A stretch of 64,000 nucleotides of DNA from the NCBI RefSeq assembly GCF_018224885.1, contig NZ_JAGTXB010000024.1:1-64000 (forward strand), read 5' to 3'. This DNA comes from Chitinophaga hostae. Lineage in GTDB: Bacteria; Bacteroidota; Bacteroidia; Chitinophagales; Chitinophagaceae. A model generated the notes under the pieces. The model did not search any database and had not been told where the DNA came from. It saw only the letters and a list, made by a program, of their open reading frames with translations. The position numbers were made by a program, and so were the translations under genes. This document shows, in pieces, positions 51,044-60,250 of this stretch; positions within the stretch are counted from its first letter, which is position 1; each line of letters opens with the position of its first letter.

Positions 51044-53659
51044 ATGAAAAGATACAATCATCTTGGTAAGTTGATAGCAACGGGTATGCTCTTCTTCAGT
51101 ACTGTAGCAGGTGTACTGGCCCAACAATCTCCCTATGATGTTTCCCGTCTGAAAACCAGCTGGGAAGTAGTAGAAAACCATTATCAGGGGAAGAACAATT
51201 TCCTGTCTGACTTTACCTTTGTGAATACGACTAACAAGCCTTTCCCAGCAAAGGGATGGCAGCTGTATTTTAACTTTATAAGGATGGTTACGCCCGGTGA
51301 ATTGCCCGGACATATAAACGTTGAACATATTAACGGCGACCTGTATCGCTTTACGCCGGCGGAAGGTTTCGCCGGTATCGCTCCGGGCGACTCACTCAAA
51401 CTGGGTATCACCGGCGATGCCTGGGCCGTGAATTTCACTGATGCCCCGGCAGGTTTGTATATTGTTTGGGATGGTCAACCGGAAAAAGGTATACCGATCA
51501 AAGACTATAGTATACGGCCTTCCACCACGGCAAAGCAGCTGATGCGCTATCCGGGTGATAAAACAGCCGTCGTAACGCCAACGGATATATTTAAGCAGAA
51601 TGCTGCCGTGAAAGATATCCCGGTGTCGCAGTTGCCGCTGGTATTTCCTACACCGGTATCCTATACTGCCACCGGCAATAACCTGGTGCTCGACGCATTA
51701 CCGGTAATAAAGGCAGACCCGCAGCTGACAGCCAGCGGAGAAATATTGAAAACAGAACTGCAGCTGTTGCTCGGTAAGCGCGCTCCTGGTAAAACAAACG
51801 TTGATCTTACCTATGATGCTGCCATGGTTGATCAGCAGGAAGGCTATAGCCTGAAGGTAACACCGCAGGGCATCGTGATAAAAGCCGGTACGGAAGCCGG
51901 CGCTTTTTACGCGATCCAGTCCCTGAAAACCCTTATTGCGCCTAATGCCTGGGCCGGAGTACAAAAATCCGTTGTTATTCCGGGTGTGGAAATAACAGAT
52001 CATCCCCGTTTTGGTTACCGCGCATTTATGATCGACGTAGCCCGTAACTTTCACAACAAACGTGATATGTTGCGTATCCTGGACCTGATGGCGCTGTATA
52101 AGTTAAACGTATTGCACTTCCACTTCAGTGACGATGAAGGCTGGCGTGTGGAAATTCCTTCACTGCCGGAATTAACGGCCGTAGGAGGTAAACGCGGCCA
52201 TAGTGCAGATCCTAACAGCATGCTGCCACCATCCTATGGTTCCGGACCGGATGTTAACAACACGGCGGGCTCCGGTTATTTCAGCCGTGCCGACTTTATA
52301 GAAATACTGCGCTATGCAACGGCAAGGCATATACGCGTTTTACCTGAAATTGAAAGTCCCGGACATGCGCGGGCTGCGGTGAAGTCCATGGAATCCCGCT
52401 ACCACCGCTTGAAAGCAGCCGGTAAGGAGCAGGAAGCCAGTGAATATCTACTCACCGATCTGCAGGATAAATCAACCTATCATTCCGTACAATACTGGAA
52501 TGATAACGTGATGAACGTAGCATTGCCTTCTACCTACCGCTTCCTGGATAAAGTGCTGGAAGAACTGCAGGGCATGTATAAAGAAGCAGGCGCGCCGTTA
52601 ACAGCGGTGCATATGGGAGGAGATGAAGTGCCCGGTGGTGTTTTTGAAAAATCGCCCGCCTGCATCGCTTTAATGCGACAGGACAAATCTATTACTGACG
52701 TAAATGATCTTTGGTACTATTACTACCGTAAAGTAAACGATCTTCTGAAAGCAAGAGGTTTACAGGTAGCAGGATGGGAGGAAGCCGGTATGCGTAAAAC
52801 ATCGCTCAATGGTGAATCACAAAGTATCCCGAATCCGGATTTTGTAAACGATCATTTCCAGCTCAATGTATGGAACAATGTGATCGGCGGCGGTCAGGAA
52901 GATTTATCTTACCGGCTGGCCAACGCCGGCTACAAGGTGGTATTATCCGGTGTAAGCAATTTCTATTTTGACATGGCTTACATGAAATCCTTTGATGAAC
53001 CCGGCTTCTATTGGGGAGGCTTTGTAGATGTGGACAAACCATTTTATTTTATTCCTTTTGACTATTATAAAAATTCAAAAGTAGATGGAAGAGGCAACCC
53101 TGTTACACCGGAATTGTTTGTTGGCAAAGATCGCTTAACCGGTTTTGGCGCATCCAATATTCCGGGTATACAGGGCTTGCTATGGAGCGAAACAGTAACC
53201 AGCTCGGATCGTATGGAGTACATGATGCTGCCTAAATTGCTGGGACTGGCAGAACGTGCATGGGCGCAGGATCCGGCCTGGGCTACGGAAAAAGATCCGG
53301 CTAAGGCCGACGCATTATATGCCCAGGCATGGAGTGTATTCAGCAATGTAATGGGTAAACGGGAAATGCCCCGTCTTGATTATTATGATGGTGGCTTTAA
53401 CTGGCGTATTCCTACAGCAGGCACTTCTATAGACAATGGCGTGGTATCGGCCAATGTGCAGATGCCCGGATTACAGATCCGTTATACGACTAACGGTGAA
53501 GAGCCTACGTTGAAAAGCCCGTTGTACGCAGCGCCTGTTCAGGCAGGAGGTAAAACGGTGAAGCTGAAAGTATTCAGCCCCCGCGGGCGCAGCAGCAGAA
53601 CTACTACTGTAAAGGTACCGGTAGCAGACACGCAAATGAAGAAGGCAATTGGACTTTAG
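51044..53659 (+). CDS. Beta-N-acetylhexosaminidase, GH20
   Basis: An 871-residue exported hydrolase releasing terminal GlcNAc/GalNAc from chitin or glycan oligosaccharides. In order: signal peptide (ending GVLAQ), a carbohydrate-binding CHB_HEX-like domain (about 30-165), GH20b-like alpha/beta domain (about 190-310), catalytic GH20 barrel (about 325-690), and a C-terminal beta-sandwich (about 790-860; IRYTTNGEEPTLKSPLY). The catalytic dyad Asp527-Glu528 is in HMGGDEVPGG, and His523 begins that motif. LHFHFSDDEGWRVEI is also classical. It stands alone, followed by palindrome copy 6. Confidence 0.94.
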   Translation: MKRYNHLGKLIATGMLFFSTVAGVLAQQSPYDVSRLKTSWEVVENHYQGKNNFLSDFTFVNTTNKPFPAKGWQLYFNFIRMVTPGELPGHINVEHINGDLYRFTPAEGFAGIAPGDSLKLGITGDAWAVNFTDAPAGLYIVWDGQPEKGIPIKDYSIRPSTTAKQLMRYPGDKTAVVTPTDIFKQNAAVKDIPVSQLPLVFPTPVSYTATGNNLVLDALPVIKADPQLTASGEILKTELQLLLGKRAPGKTNVDLTYDAAMVDQQEGYSLKVTPQGIVIKAGTEAGAFYAIQSLKTLIAPNAWAGVQKSVVIPGVEITDHPRFGYRAFMIDVARNFHNKRDMLRILDLMALYKLNVLHFHFSDDEGWRVEIPSLPELTAVGGKRGHSADPNSMLPPSYGSGPDVNNTAGSGYFSRADFIEILRYATARHIRVLPEIESPGHARAAVKSMESRYHRLKAAGKEQEASEYLLTDLQDKSTYHSVQYWNDNVMNVALPSTYRFLDKVLEELQGMYKEAGAPLTAVHMGGDEVPGGVFEKSPACIALMRQDKSITDVNDLWYYYYRKVNDLLKARGLQVAGWEEAGMRKTSLNGESQSIPNPDFVNDHFQLNVWNNVIGGGQEDLSYRLANAGYKVVLSGVSNFYFDMAYMKSFDEPGFYWGGFVDVDKPFYFIPFDYYKNSKVDGRGNPVTPELFVGKDRLTGFGASNIPGIQGLLWSETVTSSDRMEYMMLPKLLGLAERAWAQDPAWATEKDPAKADALYAQAWSVFSNVMGKREMPRLDYYDGGFNWRIPTAGTSIDNGVVSANVQMPGLQIRYTTNGEEPTLKSPLYAAPVQAGGKTVKLKVFSPRGRSSRTTTVKVPVADTQMKKAIGL

Positions 53660-53664
53660 CGGCT

Positions 53665-53893
53665 AGCTGTTAGTAAAATGCAGCGGAGTTTGTCTTTACC
53701 AGGATTAAACTGATTTTGATGATTTAAGGATTATATTTTACAGGATTTAACAGGATGCTGGAAGATATAAGCTAAAGTATCCTCTTTGATCTTCGCTAAT
53801 CTTTTTAAAATCATCAAAGGAAGAAAATCCTTAAATCATCAAAATCAGTTTAATCCTGGTAAAGACAAACTCCGCTGCATTTTACTAACAGCT
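53665..53893. repeat. Long palindromic intergenic repeat, copy 6
   Basis: Inverted repeat of about 229 bp starting 5 bp after the GH20 stop codon. The outer arms AGCTGTTAGTAAAATGCAG and CTGCATTTTACTAACAGCT are perfect and unique to this copy. The inner arms ACCAGGATTAAACTGATT and AATCAGTTTAATCCTGGT belong to the family. The centre (GATGCTGGAAGATATAAGC) is diverged and less well paired than in the other copies. Confidence 0.92.
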
Positions 53894-53977
53894 AACAGCT
53901 ATTTTCACCCTCCATCCATTTTTTACCTCCTCCCGTTGCAATTTTTGTATTTTGTTCGTTAAACCCATAGCGACCTG

Positions 53978-56161
53978 ATGTTTCGTATCATTCCACTTAT
54001 CCTCTGTTGCAGCCTTATTGGTATTGCGGCGATAGCACAAAAGAAAAACGAATCGTATCAACTGCAGATCCGTAAGGCGATATCACCTGTTAAAATTGAC
54101 GGTTTGATAGATGAGGCTGCGTGGCAACAGGCCGATGTTACCACCGGTTTTCATATGGTGTTGCCCATGGATACCAGTGCAGCAAGGCTTCGCACGGATG
54201 TACGGATGACTTACGATGATAAGAATCTTTACCTGCTGGTGGAGAATTATACCGTAGGAGAAGGACCTTATATGGTGGAGTCGTTGCGAAGGGATTTTGC
54301 TTTTCTGAAAAATGACAACTTCCTGTTGTTCATGGATCCGTTTGACGATCAGACGAATGGATTTAGTTTTGGCGCCAACGCTGCAGGGGCGCAGTGGGAT
54401 GGATTAATGTACGACGGTGGTAAAGTTGACCTGAGCTGGGATAATAAGTGGACATCAGTTGTAAAAAACTATCCGGATAAATGGGTATTTGAGGCAGCTA
54501 TTCCGTTTAAAACTATCCGGTATAAAAAGGGGATTACCAAATGGGGGATCAACTTTAGCCGCAACGATCTGAAAACAACCGAGAAGTCGGCCTGGGCGCC
54601 TGTACCACGGCAGTTTCCTACCGCTTCACTCGCTTATACCGGCAACCTGGTATGGGATGCCGCACCTCCGGAAGCCGGCGCTAATGTATCATTGATTCCA
54701 TACCTGCTGGGCGGCGTTTCAAAGGACTATGATAAAGGAACCAAAGAAAAATACCGCCGGGATGCCGGTCTTGATGCCAAAGTAGCGGTGACTTCCTCCC
54801 TGAACCTGGATTTAACGGTGAACCCTGATTTTTCCCAGGTAGATGTAGATAAGCAGGTGACCAATCTCGATCGGTTTGAATTGTTTTACCCGGAGAAGCG
54901 GCAGTTTTTCCTGGAAAACGGTGATCAGTTCTCTAATTTCGGATATACTACTATCCGGCCGTTTTTTTCAAGGCGTATTGGTTTGGGTGGTGTGCCTATC
55001 CGTTTTGGCGCCAGGCTCAGTGGAAAGATCAATAAAGACTGGCGTTTGGGAGTGATGAATATGCAAACCGGGAAGCAGGAAGAAACAGGATTGCCGGCGC
55101 AGAACTTTACCGTGGCAGCTTTGCAGCGCCGGGTATTTTCCCGCTCCAACCTTGGTTTTATATTTATCAACAAGGAGTCGGTGAACTATGATCCCGGCAA
55201 AGTGACCGATCAGCCGGTGTATAACAGGTACAACCGGAATATGGGACTGGAGTACAACCTGGCTTCCTCCAACAATTTCTGGACGGGTAAGGCCATGTTG
55301 CTGAAATCGTATAGTCCCGGTAAAACAGGACATGATTTCGCCCATGCCGCCAACCTGCAATACACTAGCAAACAATGGAATATAGGTTGGCAGCATGAAT
55401 ATGTAGGGCGGAACTATAATGCAGAAGTAGGCTATGTGCCCCGGCAGGGGTATGTAAAGGTGGCGCCCCAGATCACCCGCCTGTTTTTCCCGCTATCGGG
55501 AAAGATCCTGAGCCATGGACCACAGGTAACAAGTACCTGGTTTTTTGAGGAAGCCAACCTGCACCGCACAGATAATGAAACCATGCTTAACTACGGCATT
55601 GTGTTTCGTAAACGCAATACCCTGAATGTATGGGCGTCCAATACCTATATCAAGCTGCTCACGCCATTTGATCCTACCAATACGAACAAGGATAGCCTGC
55701 GTACCGGCTCACAGCACAATTGGAACACGGTGGGGGCGGATTATGTATCCAAACCCCAAAGCCTGTTTACCTATGCCTTATCCGCCCGTTATGGCGGCTA
55801 TTATGCAGACGGTACCCGGTTAATGACCAATACAGAGCTGGGCTATCGCTTCCAACCCTATGTGAGCATTGCGCTGAGCGCCAATTACAATTATATAGAA
55901 CTCCCTAAACCCTGGGGCACAAATTCTTTCTGGCTGGTAGGTCCCCGTTTGGATGTAACGATGACGAATACCCTGTTTTTTACAGGTTTTATGCAGTACA
56001 ACGGGCAGCAGAAGAACATGAACCTCAATACCCGCTTTCAATGGCGTTATAAACCCGCATCCGACCTTTTTATCGTATATACTGATAATTACCTTCCGGA
56101 GCCCTTTTACGTAAAAAACAGGGCCCTGGTGCTCAAACTGGTTTATTGGTTTAATATTTAA
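53978..56161 (+). CDS. DUF5916 protein with N-terminal carbohydrate-binding (CBM9-like) domain
   Basis: A 727-residue exported protein: signal peptide (ending IAAIAQ), a CBM9-like beta-sandwich (about 25-210; KIDGLIDEAAWQQADV and VRMTYDDKNLYLLVENY), then the DUF5916 region (about 230-727) with WNIGWQHEYVGRNYNAEVGYVP and a barrel-like ending LVLKLVYWFNI. This order is typical of a Bacteroidota family thought to be an outer-membrane protein associated with peptidase or glycan genes. No ligand is known. It follows the GH20 gene at a distance of 318 bp that is mostly palindrome. Confidence 0.87.
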   Translation: MFRIIPLILCCSLIGIAAIAQKKNESYQLQIRKAISPVKIDGLIDEAAWQQADVTTGFHMVLPMDTSAARLRTDVRMTYDDKNLYLLVENYTVGEGPYMVESLRRDFAFLKNDNFLLFMDPFDDQTNGFSFGANAAGAQWDGLMYDGGKVDLSWDNKWTSVVKNYPDKWVFEAAIPFKTIRYKKGITKWGINFSRNDLKTTEKSAWAPVPRQFPTASLAYTGNLVWDAAPPEAGANVSLIPYLLGGVSKDYDKGTKEKYRRDAGLDAKVAVTSSLNLDLTVNPDFSQVDVDKQVTNLDRFELFYPEKRQFFLENGDQFSNFGYTTIRPFFSRRIGLGGVPIRFGARLSGKINKDWRLGVMNMQTGKQEETGLPAQNFTVAALQRRVFSRSNLGFIFINKESVNYDPGKVTDQPVYNRYNRNMGLEYNLASSNNFWTGKAMLLKSYSPGKTGHDFAHAANLQYTSKQWNIGWQHEYVGRNYNAEVGYVPRQGYVKVAPQITRLFFPLSGKILSHGPQVTSTWFFEEANLHRTDNETMLNYGIVFRKRNTLNVWASNTYIKLLTPFDPTNTNKDSLRTGSQHNWNTVGADYVSKPQSLFTYALSARYGGYYADGTRLMTNTELGYRFQPYVSIALSANYNYIELPKPWGTNSFWLVGPRLDVTMTNTLFFTGFMQYNGQQKNMNLNTRFQWRYKPASDLFIVYTDNYLPEPFYVKNRALVLKLVYWFNI

Positions 56162-56353
56162 TCATTTTCGTATTAACAGTTAAGAATCGATTAACACTTT
56201 GATATTTTATTCCCTTTAACATTGCAACACTAAAATGTTGAATCAGTCGGCTATACCCGTTAAAATATTTATCAAGTTTTCATTTACTATCGTTGTGAAT
56301 TTTATCTCCCTGTGGTCTTTACCATGGGGATTCTACCATTTAAAATCCTTTTT

Positions 56354-57721
56354 ATGAACCGGCATATCCTACAGCAGCTGCTGCGTACCGGCTGCATACT
56401 TATCTTGCTGGCAGAAACAGCTGCAGCACAAACAATGACCGTTATTACGGGCAGGGTGGCTGACCGGCCTGTAAAGAGCGTATCACTGTCGTACTGGTAT
56501 GATCCCGGGATTTCACCTGCTATTACGCAGGATACCTTACTAAAGCAGGATTCCTTCTATTTCCGTATTCCGCTTACTGCGGGCCGGCAGGTATTTTTTT
56601 ATGCAGATGCCGGAGGCGGGTATAACTTTTATGGCTTGATCAGGGCGGGCGATAGTCTGCATATCCGTATGCAGGGCGATAGCCTGTTTTTCAGTGGTGG
56701 GGGAGCGGTGGTATGCAGGGTGATGTATATGGCGACGCGTGAACAGGCGAGGATAGCGGTGCCATCGTTGGGTACAGCCGCGGCGCTGGCGGCAGGCTAC
56801 CGTCAGCAGCTGCTGGCAGGCAGCAGGATACTGGCGGCTTACCGCGACAGTATGAGCAGGGCTACCTGGTCGATGATCAATGCACATGTGCAGGGCGAAA
56901 CGGCGGCGAAGCTGGTAAGCACCCTTTGGAAGCTGCCGGCAGCGCCGGACAGCACCATGGAAGAAAGACAGGTACGTTTTTATCAGCAGGAAATATTACC
57001 CGCCTTACCTGTCATTGTACCGTCGGATACAACGGCGATGGCTATACGTTATTTAGGCTACCTGCTGCAAAAGGCAGAAGCAGATTATTTTATACAACAT
57101 AGGTATGAGTGTAATAACAGGGCCATTTACGAATGGTTGAAAATGCGCTACAGTGGCCGTTTCCGGGATAAGTTGCTGGCGCATGCACTCACGCTGGGTT
57201 TCGCAGCGGGCAATCAACAGGAAGAACAGGAATGGTGTGTACGCGATTACCTGTCGGCAGCGCAGGATGAAGCCTGCAAACAGGCCATAGGAAAGCTTTA
57301 TGGACGATCAAAGAAAGGGATCAGTAAAGGCAGTACGGCGCCTGCTTTCACTTTTCAGGACCAGCATGGCAGGCCGGTAAGCTTGCAGCAGTTCAGTGGA
57401 AAAGTAGTGCTACTGCACTTTTACAACAGTACTGACGCCTTGTTGAGTGTACTCTCGGAAATTAAAACATGCTTTGATGATAACACTGTTTCATTTGTGA
57501 ATATATGCTGCAATGGTAATACAGTAAAGGATTTGCCAGGATGGCTGCTGCAATTGGATGAGCAGCATGCCGACCTGTTAACGCAGTATAATATCAGTAA
57601 GTATCCCTCACTGATCGTTGTTGGTAAGAATGGAAAAATATATGCCACAAGACCGCCGGATCCGCTGTCAGACCACGGTACAGCGTTAACCAACATCATC
57701 TATGAAGCATTGTTGCAGTAA
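56354..57721 (+). CDS. Exported thioredoxin-fold (TlpA-like) protein without CxxC
   Basis: A 455-residue exported protein (signal peptide ending TAAAQ). The N-terminal beta-rich part (about 25-110) resembles the DUF4369-like domain found before TlpA-type thioredoxins in Bacteroidota. A helical middle region follows. The C-terminal AhpC/TSA-like thioredoxin domain (about 325-450) carries GSTAPAFTFQDQHGRPVSLQQFSGKVVLLHFY. Where WCxxC is expected the sequence is YNSTDALLS, so the redox cysteines are missing. Two adjacent Cys (NICCNG) lie further on. The start at 56354 is chosen for the signal peptide. It is not a normal thiol oxidoreductase. Confidence 0.78.
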   Translation: MNRHILQQLLRTGCILILLAETAAAQTMTVITGRVADRPVKSVSLSYWYDPGISPAITQDTLLKQDSFYFRIPLTAGRQVFFYADAGGGYNFYGLIRAGDSLHIRMQGDSLFFSGGGAVVCRVMYMATREQARIAVPSLGTAAALAAGYRQQLLAGSRILAAYRDSMSRATWSMINAHVQGETAAKLVSTLWKLPAAPDSTMEERQVRFYQQEILPALPVIVPSDTTAMAIRYLGYLLQKAEADYFIQHRYECNNRAIYEWLKMRYSGRFRDKLLAHALTLGFAAGNQQEEQEWCVRDYLSAAQDEACKQAIGKLYGRSKKGISKGSTAPAFTFQDQHGRPVSLQQFSGKVVLLHFYNSTDALLSVLSEIKTCFDDNTVSFVNICCNGNTVKDLPGWLLQLDEQHADLLTQYNISKYPSLIVVGKNGKIYATRPPDPLSDHGTALTNIIYEALLQ

Positions 57722-57938
57722 GTTTTTATGATGGCAAACCAATAAAATAATATACCTGACGTTTAATATCCGTACGTAGCTAAACCGCATCAGCGCCATT
57801 GTTCTGCAGCTAATTTTCGAAAACCCGTTTAAACCAGTTTATTAATATTTACATTAAAATATATATATGAGAATGCTGGTTTAATCAAGGCAGTTATCGT
57901 ATATTCAGTAAATAACCGTTAAGACCCCTCTATGCCAC

Positions 57939-58217
57939 ATGCCAAAGCGTTATTTTGACAGACTACAAACCATTGATTACCTCATCAGGATCAAAGGGAC
58001 CGGTAAGCCAGCTCAGTTAGCCAAGCGGCTTCGTATTTCCGAAAGAACACTCTATGAATTCCTCAAAATGATGAAGGAGTTAGGTGCTCCCATTGAGTAC
58101 GACCGGTACAAAGAAAGTTACTACTACTCAGAAAAAGGCGGCTTCAACGTCAGGTTCTCAAAAAATCTGATTACCGCTGTGAGTACGATGTTACTTGTGT
58201 TCCTGCATATTTGGTAA
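57939..58217 (+). CDS. Small helix-turn-helix protein
   Basis: A 92-residue protein whose first 70 residues form a winged-HTH pattern (DYLIRIKGTGKPAQLAKRL, ERTLYEFLKMMKELGAPIEYD, YYYSEKGGF), as in DeoR/HTH_11-type DNA-binding domains of Bacteroidota. No sensory domain follows. A short hydrophobic tail (AVSTMLLVFLHIW) ends the protein. It is probably a DNA-binding regulator of local genes, but targets are unknown. An ATG 12 bp upstream is out of this frame. Confidence 0.65.
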   Translation: MPKRYFDRLQTIDYLIRIKGTGKPAQLAKRLRISERTLYEFLKMMKELGAPIEYDRYKESYYYSEKGGFNVRFSKNLITAVSTMLLVFLHIW

Positions 58218-58665
58218 ACATGGTCCGCGCATTGACCAGTTAACCGGCCTGCCTGTTAGCTCTCCCTGCGCCCGCGCCGCCCGCATTCCGGGCTTTAGAT
58301 CTGTTGGCTCAGCTGCCAGGCAGCTGGTACAGGATCTTTTATGTAATTTCCATGCAAGGTGGATAGGATAGGTATTGTCTTCCGGACGATGGCTTGACTG
58401 TCCACCTTCTTTTTCTATAATACTTAACATTGGATTAACTGTTCCTACCTCAAATAAATCCAACTTTATCGGAAAGTATATTGTCAGCTTTTGGATAAAG
58501 TATTATGAGAATGAAAACTCTTTTCTTTTTTCATCACGCGGTTTAGATTAGATTTTAGATAATACGCGGGTTTCTATTCAGTCACCTGCCCTGCTTAAAT
58601 CTTATGTGCCCGCGAGCAACTGACTGGTGTAAATTTTCGTACCCATAATCGACTAAATCAGCGCT
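58218..58665. other. Intergenic region before the LytTR gene
   Basis: About 450 bp with no convincing gene. It contains a short GC-rich palindrome CAGCTGCC-A-GGCAGCTG near 58309. I see no clear promoter match. Confidence 0.5.
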
Positions 58666-59358
58666 ATGGTACTAAACTGTATTATTTTGGGTAATGACCC
58701 GGAAGGATTCCGGGAGCTGGAGTATTTTTTGTCTGCTATCCCATACGTTTACCTGGTAGGCCGTTATAATACCATGGAAGATGCACGCTTGTGGCTGGAC
58801 GCCCAAACGATCGATGTGCTGATTATCGGAAGCTACGAAGATGCACTCCCACTGCCACCCGGTACTCCGGGTGTAATGCCCGTGATGATGGTCATGTACA
58901 CTGATCATCCGAATGGCAGCTTTGATTTTTTGCCCGCTGCATTATTGCAGTCGCCACTTACACAAACAGCATTGAATGAGGTCATTTCCAAAATATATAA
59001 CACCATAGAAATGGAAGGTATCGTCCGCCCCGCAAAGTATACGGCCGAATATTTTATCCTTAAAACAGCCCACCGGCACGAGAAAGTTTTTTACAAAGAG
59101 CTGCAATACGTGGAAGTAATGGATGATCATATCACCCTGCACCTGGGCGACCAGAAGCTGGTAACGATGGAAAAACTGGATTGGATTATTTCCCAGCTGC
59201 CTGCCAACGCCTTTATGCGCGTACACCGCTGGTTTGTGATAGGCTTTCGCCATATCACCCATCTCGATGCCGATCATGTGATGATCGGAGATGCAAAAAT
59301 ATCACTGACCGTTGCCATGAGAAATGAACTGGCCAAAAGATATCAACTACCCTTCTAA
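58666..59358 (+). CDS. LytTR DNA-binding protein with degenerate receiver-like domain
   Basis: A 230-residue protein with a receiver-like N-terminal half (about 1-115) and a LytTR DNA-binding domain (about 130-228; FYKELQYVEVMDDHITLHL and FMRVHRWFVIGFRHITHLDAD). The receiver half has lost the acidic pair (CIILGNDPEG where DDE is usual) and the phospho-accepting Asp (VLIIGSYEDAL). It therefore should not be phosphorylated normally. No sensor kinase gene is adjacent. It is probably an orphan DNA-binding regulator. Confidence 0.82.
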   Translation: MVLNCIILGNDPEGFRELEYFLSAIPYVYLVGRYNTMEDARLWLDAQTIDVLIIGSYEDALPLPPGTPGVMPVMMVMYTDHPNGSFDFLPAALLQSPLTQTALNEVISKIYNTIEMEGIVRPAKYTAEYFILKTAHRHEKVFYKELQYVEVMDDHITLHLGDQKLVTMEKLDWIISQLPANAFMRVHRWFVIGFRHITHLDADHVMIGDAKISLTVAMRNELAKRYQLPF

Positions 59359-59394
59359 GAAAAGAGAAGTCCGCCTGCCGGCAACACATGATAC

Positions 59395-60102
59395 TCACGG
59401 ATGCAAAGCCGATAGAATTTTACCGGCAACGCCGCCGGCATCTTCATCATAAGCATGCCCTCCCGGAAGTACCAGCTTCTGATAAGGTACGCTGAGTGCC
59501 GAAAAATTGAAGTCTTTCTCTTCTGCCCCAAATACCAGCAACAAAGGTTTACCGCTTATTTTATTGATCTCAGCAGGCACACTCATACCCTTGCTGCCCG
59601 ACTTACCCAGCATATCAGATATATGTACCTCCAGGTCAGTATTTTGTGATGGAGATAACAGCACCAGTTGCTTTACTTCGGCGCTTACTTCACCCGGCAG
59701 GCTGGTATATATAAATGGCAATACGTCGGCGCCTAAAGAATAACCGATGAGTAGTACCCCATGATTGCTGCCCCATTGCGCCTGATAATATTTAACCAGT
59801 GACGCCACATCCCGGGCAGCCTGCTGGGGCTTTTTTTTATTCCAGAAATATTTCAGCGCATTGAGGGCTACCACCGGGTAGTTTTTTTGGTGGAAAGATT
59901 CGATCACGTTGGCAGAAAATTTTTTCATACCACCATCGCCGGTAATATAGATGATCAAGGGTTCGGTACTGCCCGCTGCAGGCGCTTTAACCGTTACCGG
60001 CAGATTATTGACCGGACTTTGCGCCGATAGCTGAACCATCATCAGCAAAAATAAACAGCTGAACAATCCTGCTGTTTTTGAGAATTTTCCCCGTAATAAC
60101 AT
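59395..60102 (-). CDS. AcvB/VirJ-like alpha/beta hydrolase
   Basis: A 235-residue exported protein with a signal peptide (FSCLFLLMMVQLSAQ). Its segments IIYITGDGGMKKFSANVIE and GVLLIGYSLGADVLPFIY match the AcvB/VirJ family; the GYSLG nucleophile elbow (Ser) is intact, and a late GGHAYD supplies the histidine. AcvB/VirJ proteins hydrolyse or remodel envelope phospholipid-derived groups, for example lysyl-phosphatidylglycerol in Agrobacterium. The immediate neighbour is MprF, which makes that lipid, so the pair may oppose each other. Upstream in-frame ATGs at 60120 and 60135 exist; 60102 gives the best signal peptide. Confidence 0.8.
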   Translation of the reverse strand: MLLRGKFSKTAGLFSCLFLLMMVQLSAQSPVNNLPVTVKAPAAGSTEPLIIYITGDGGMKKFSANVIESFHQKNYPVVALNALKYFWNKKKPQQAARDVASLVKYYQAQWGSNHGVLLIGYSLGADVLPFIYTSLPGEVSAEVKQLVLLSPSQNTDLEVHISDMLGKSGSKGMSVPAEINKISGKPLLLVFGAEEKDFNFSALSVPYQKLVLPGGHAYDEDAGGVAGKILSALHP

Positions 60103-60250
60103 ATGACCTTCTGCTTGCATGGTAAATAATGCCAAGGCTGGCTGACTGCGAAATTAACACATGACAATGAAACAAAATCCATTCCGCAATTGTTCGTCCG
60201 CCTCCGCTGTGAATGGCATAGGGGCCGAAACCGGAGATGGTTGCCGCTTA

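Noticed and set aside
17211..53893. Insertion sequences
   Set aside because: The palindromes contain no transposase frame and no obvious target-site duplications were seen.
17211..53893. Bidirectional rho-independent terminators
   Set aside because: The outer arms run T-rich to A-rich from 5' to 3' on both strands, so no U-tail follows the stem. A role in transcript ends is still possible by other means.
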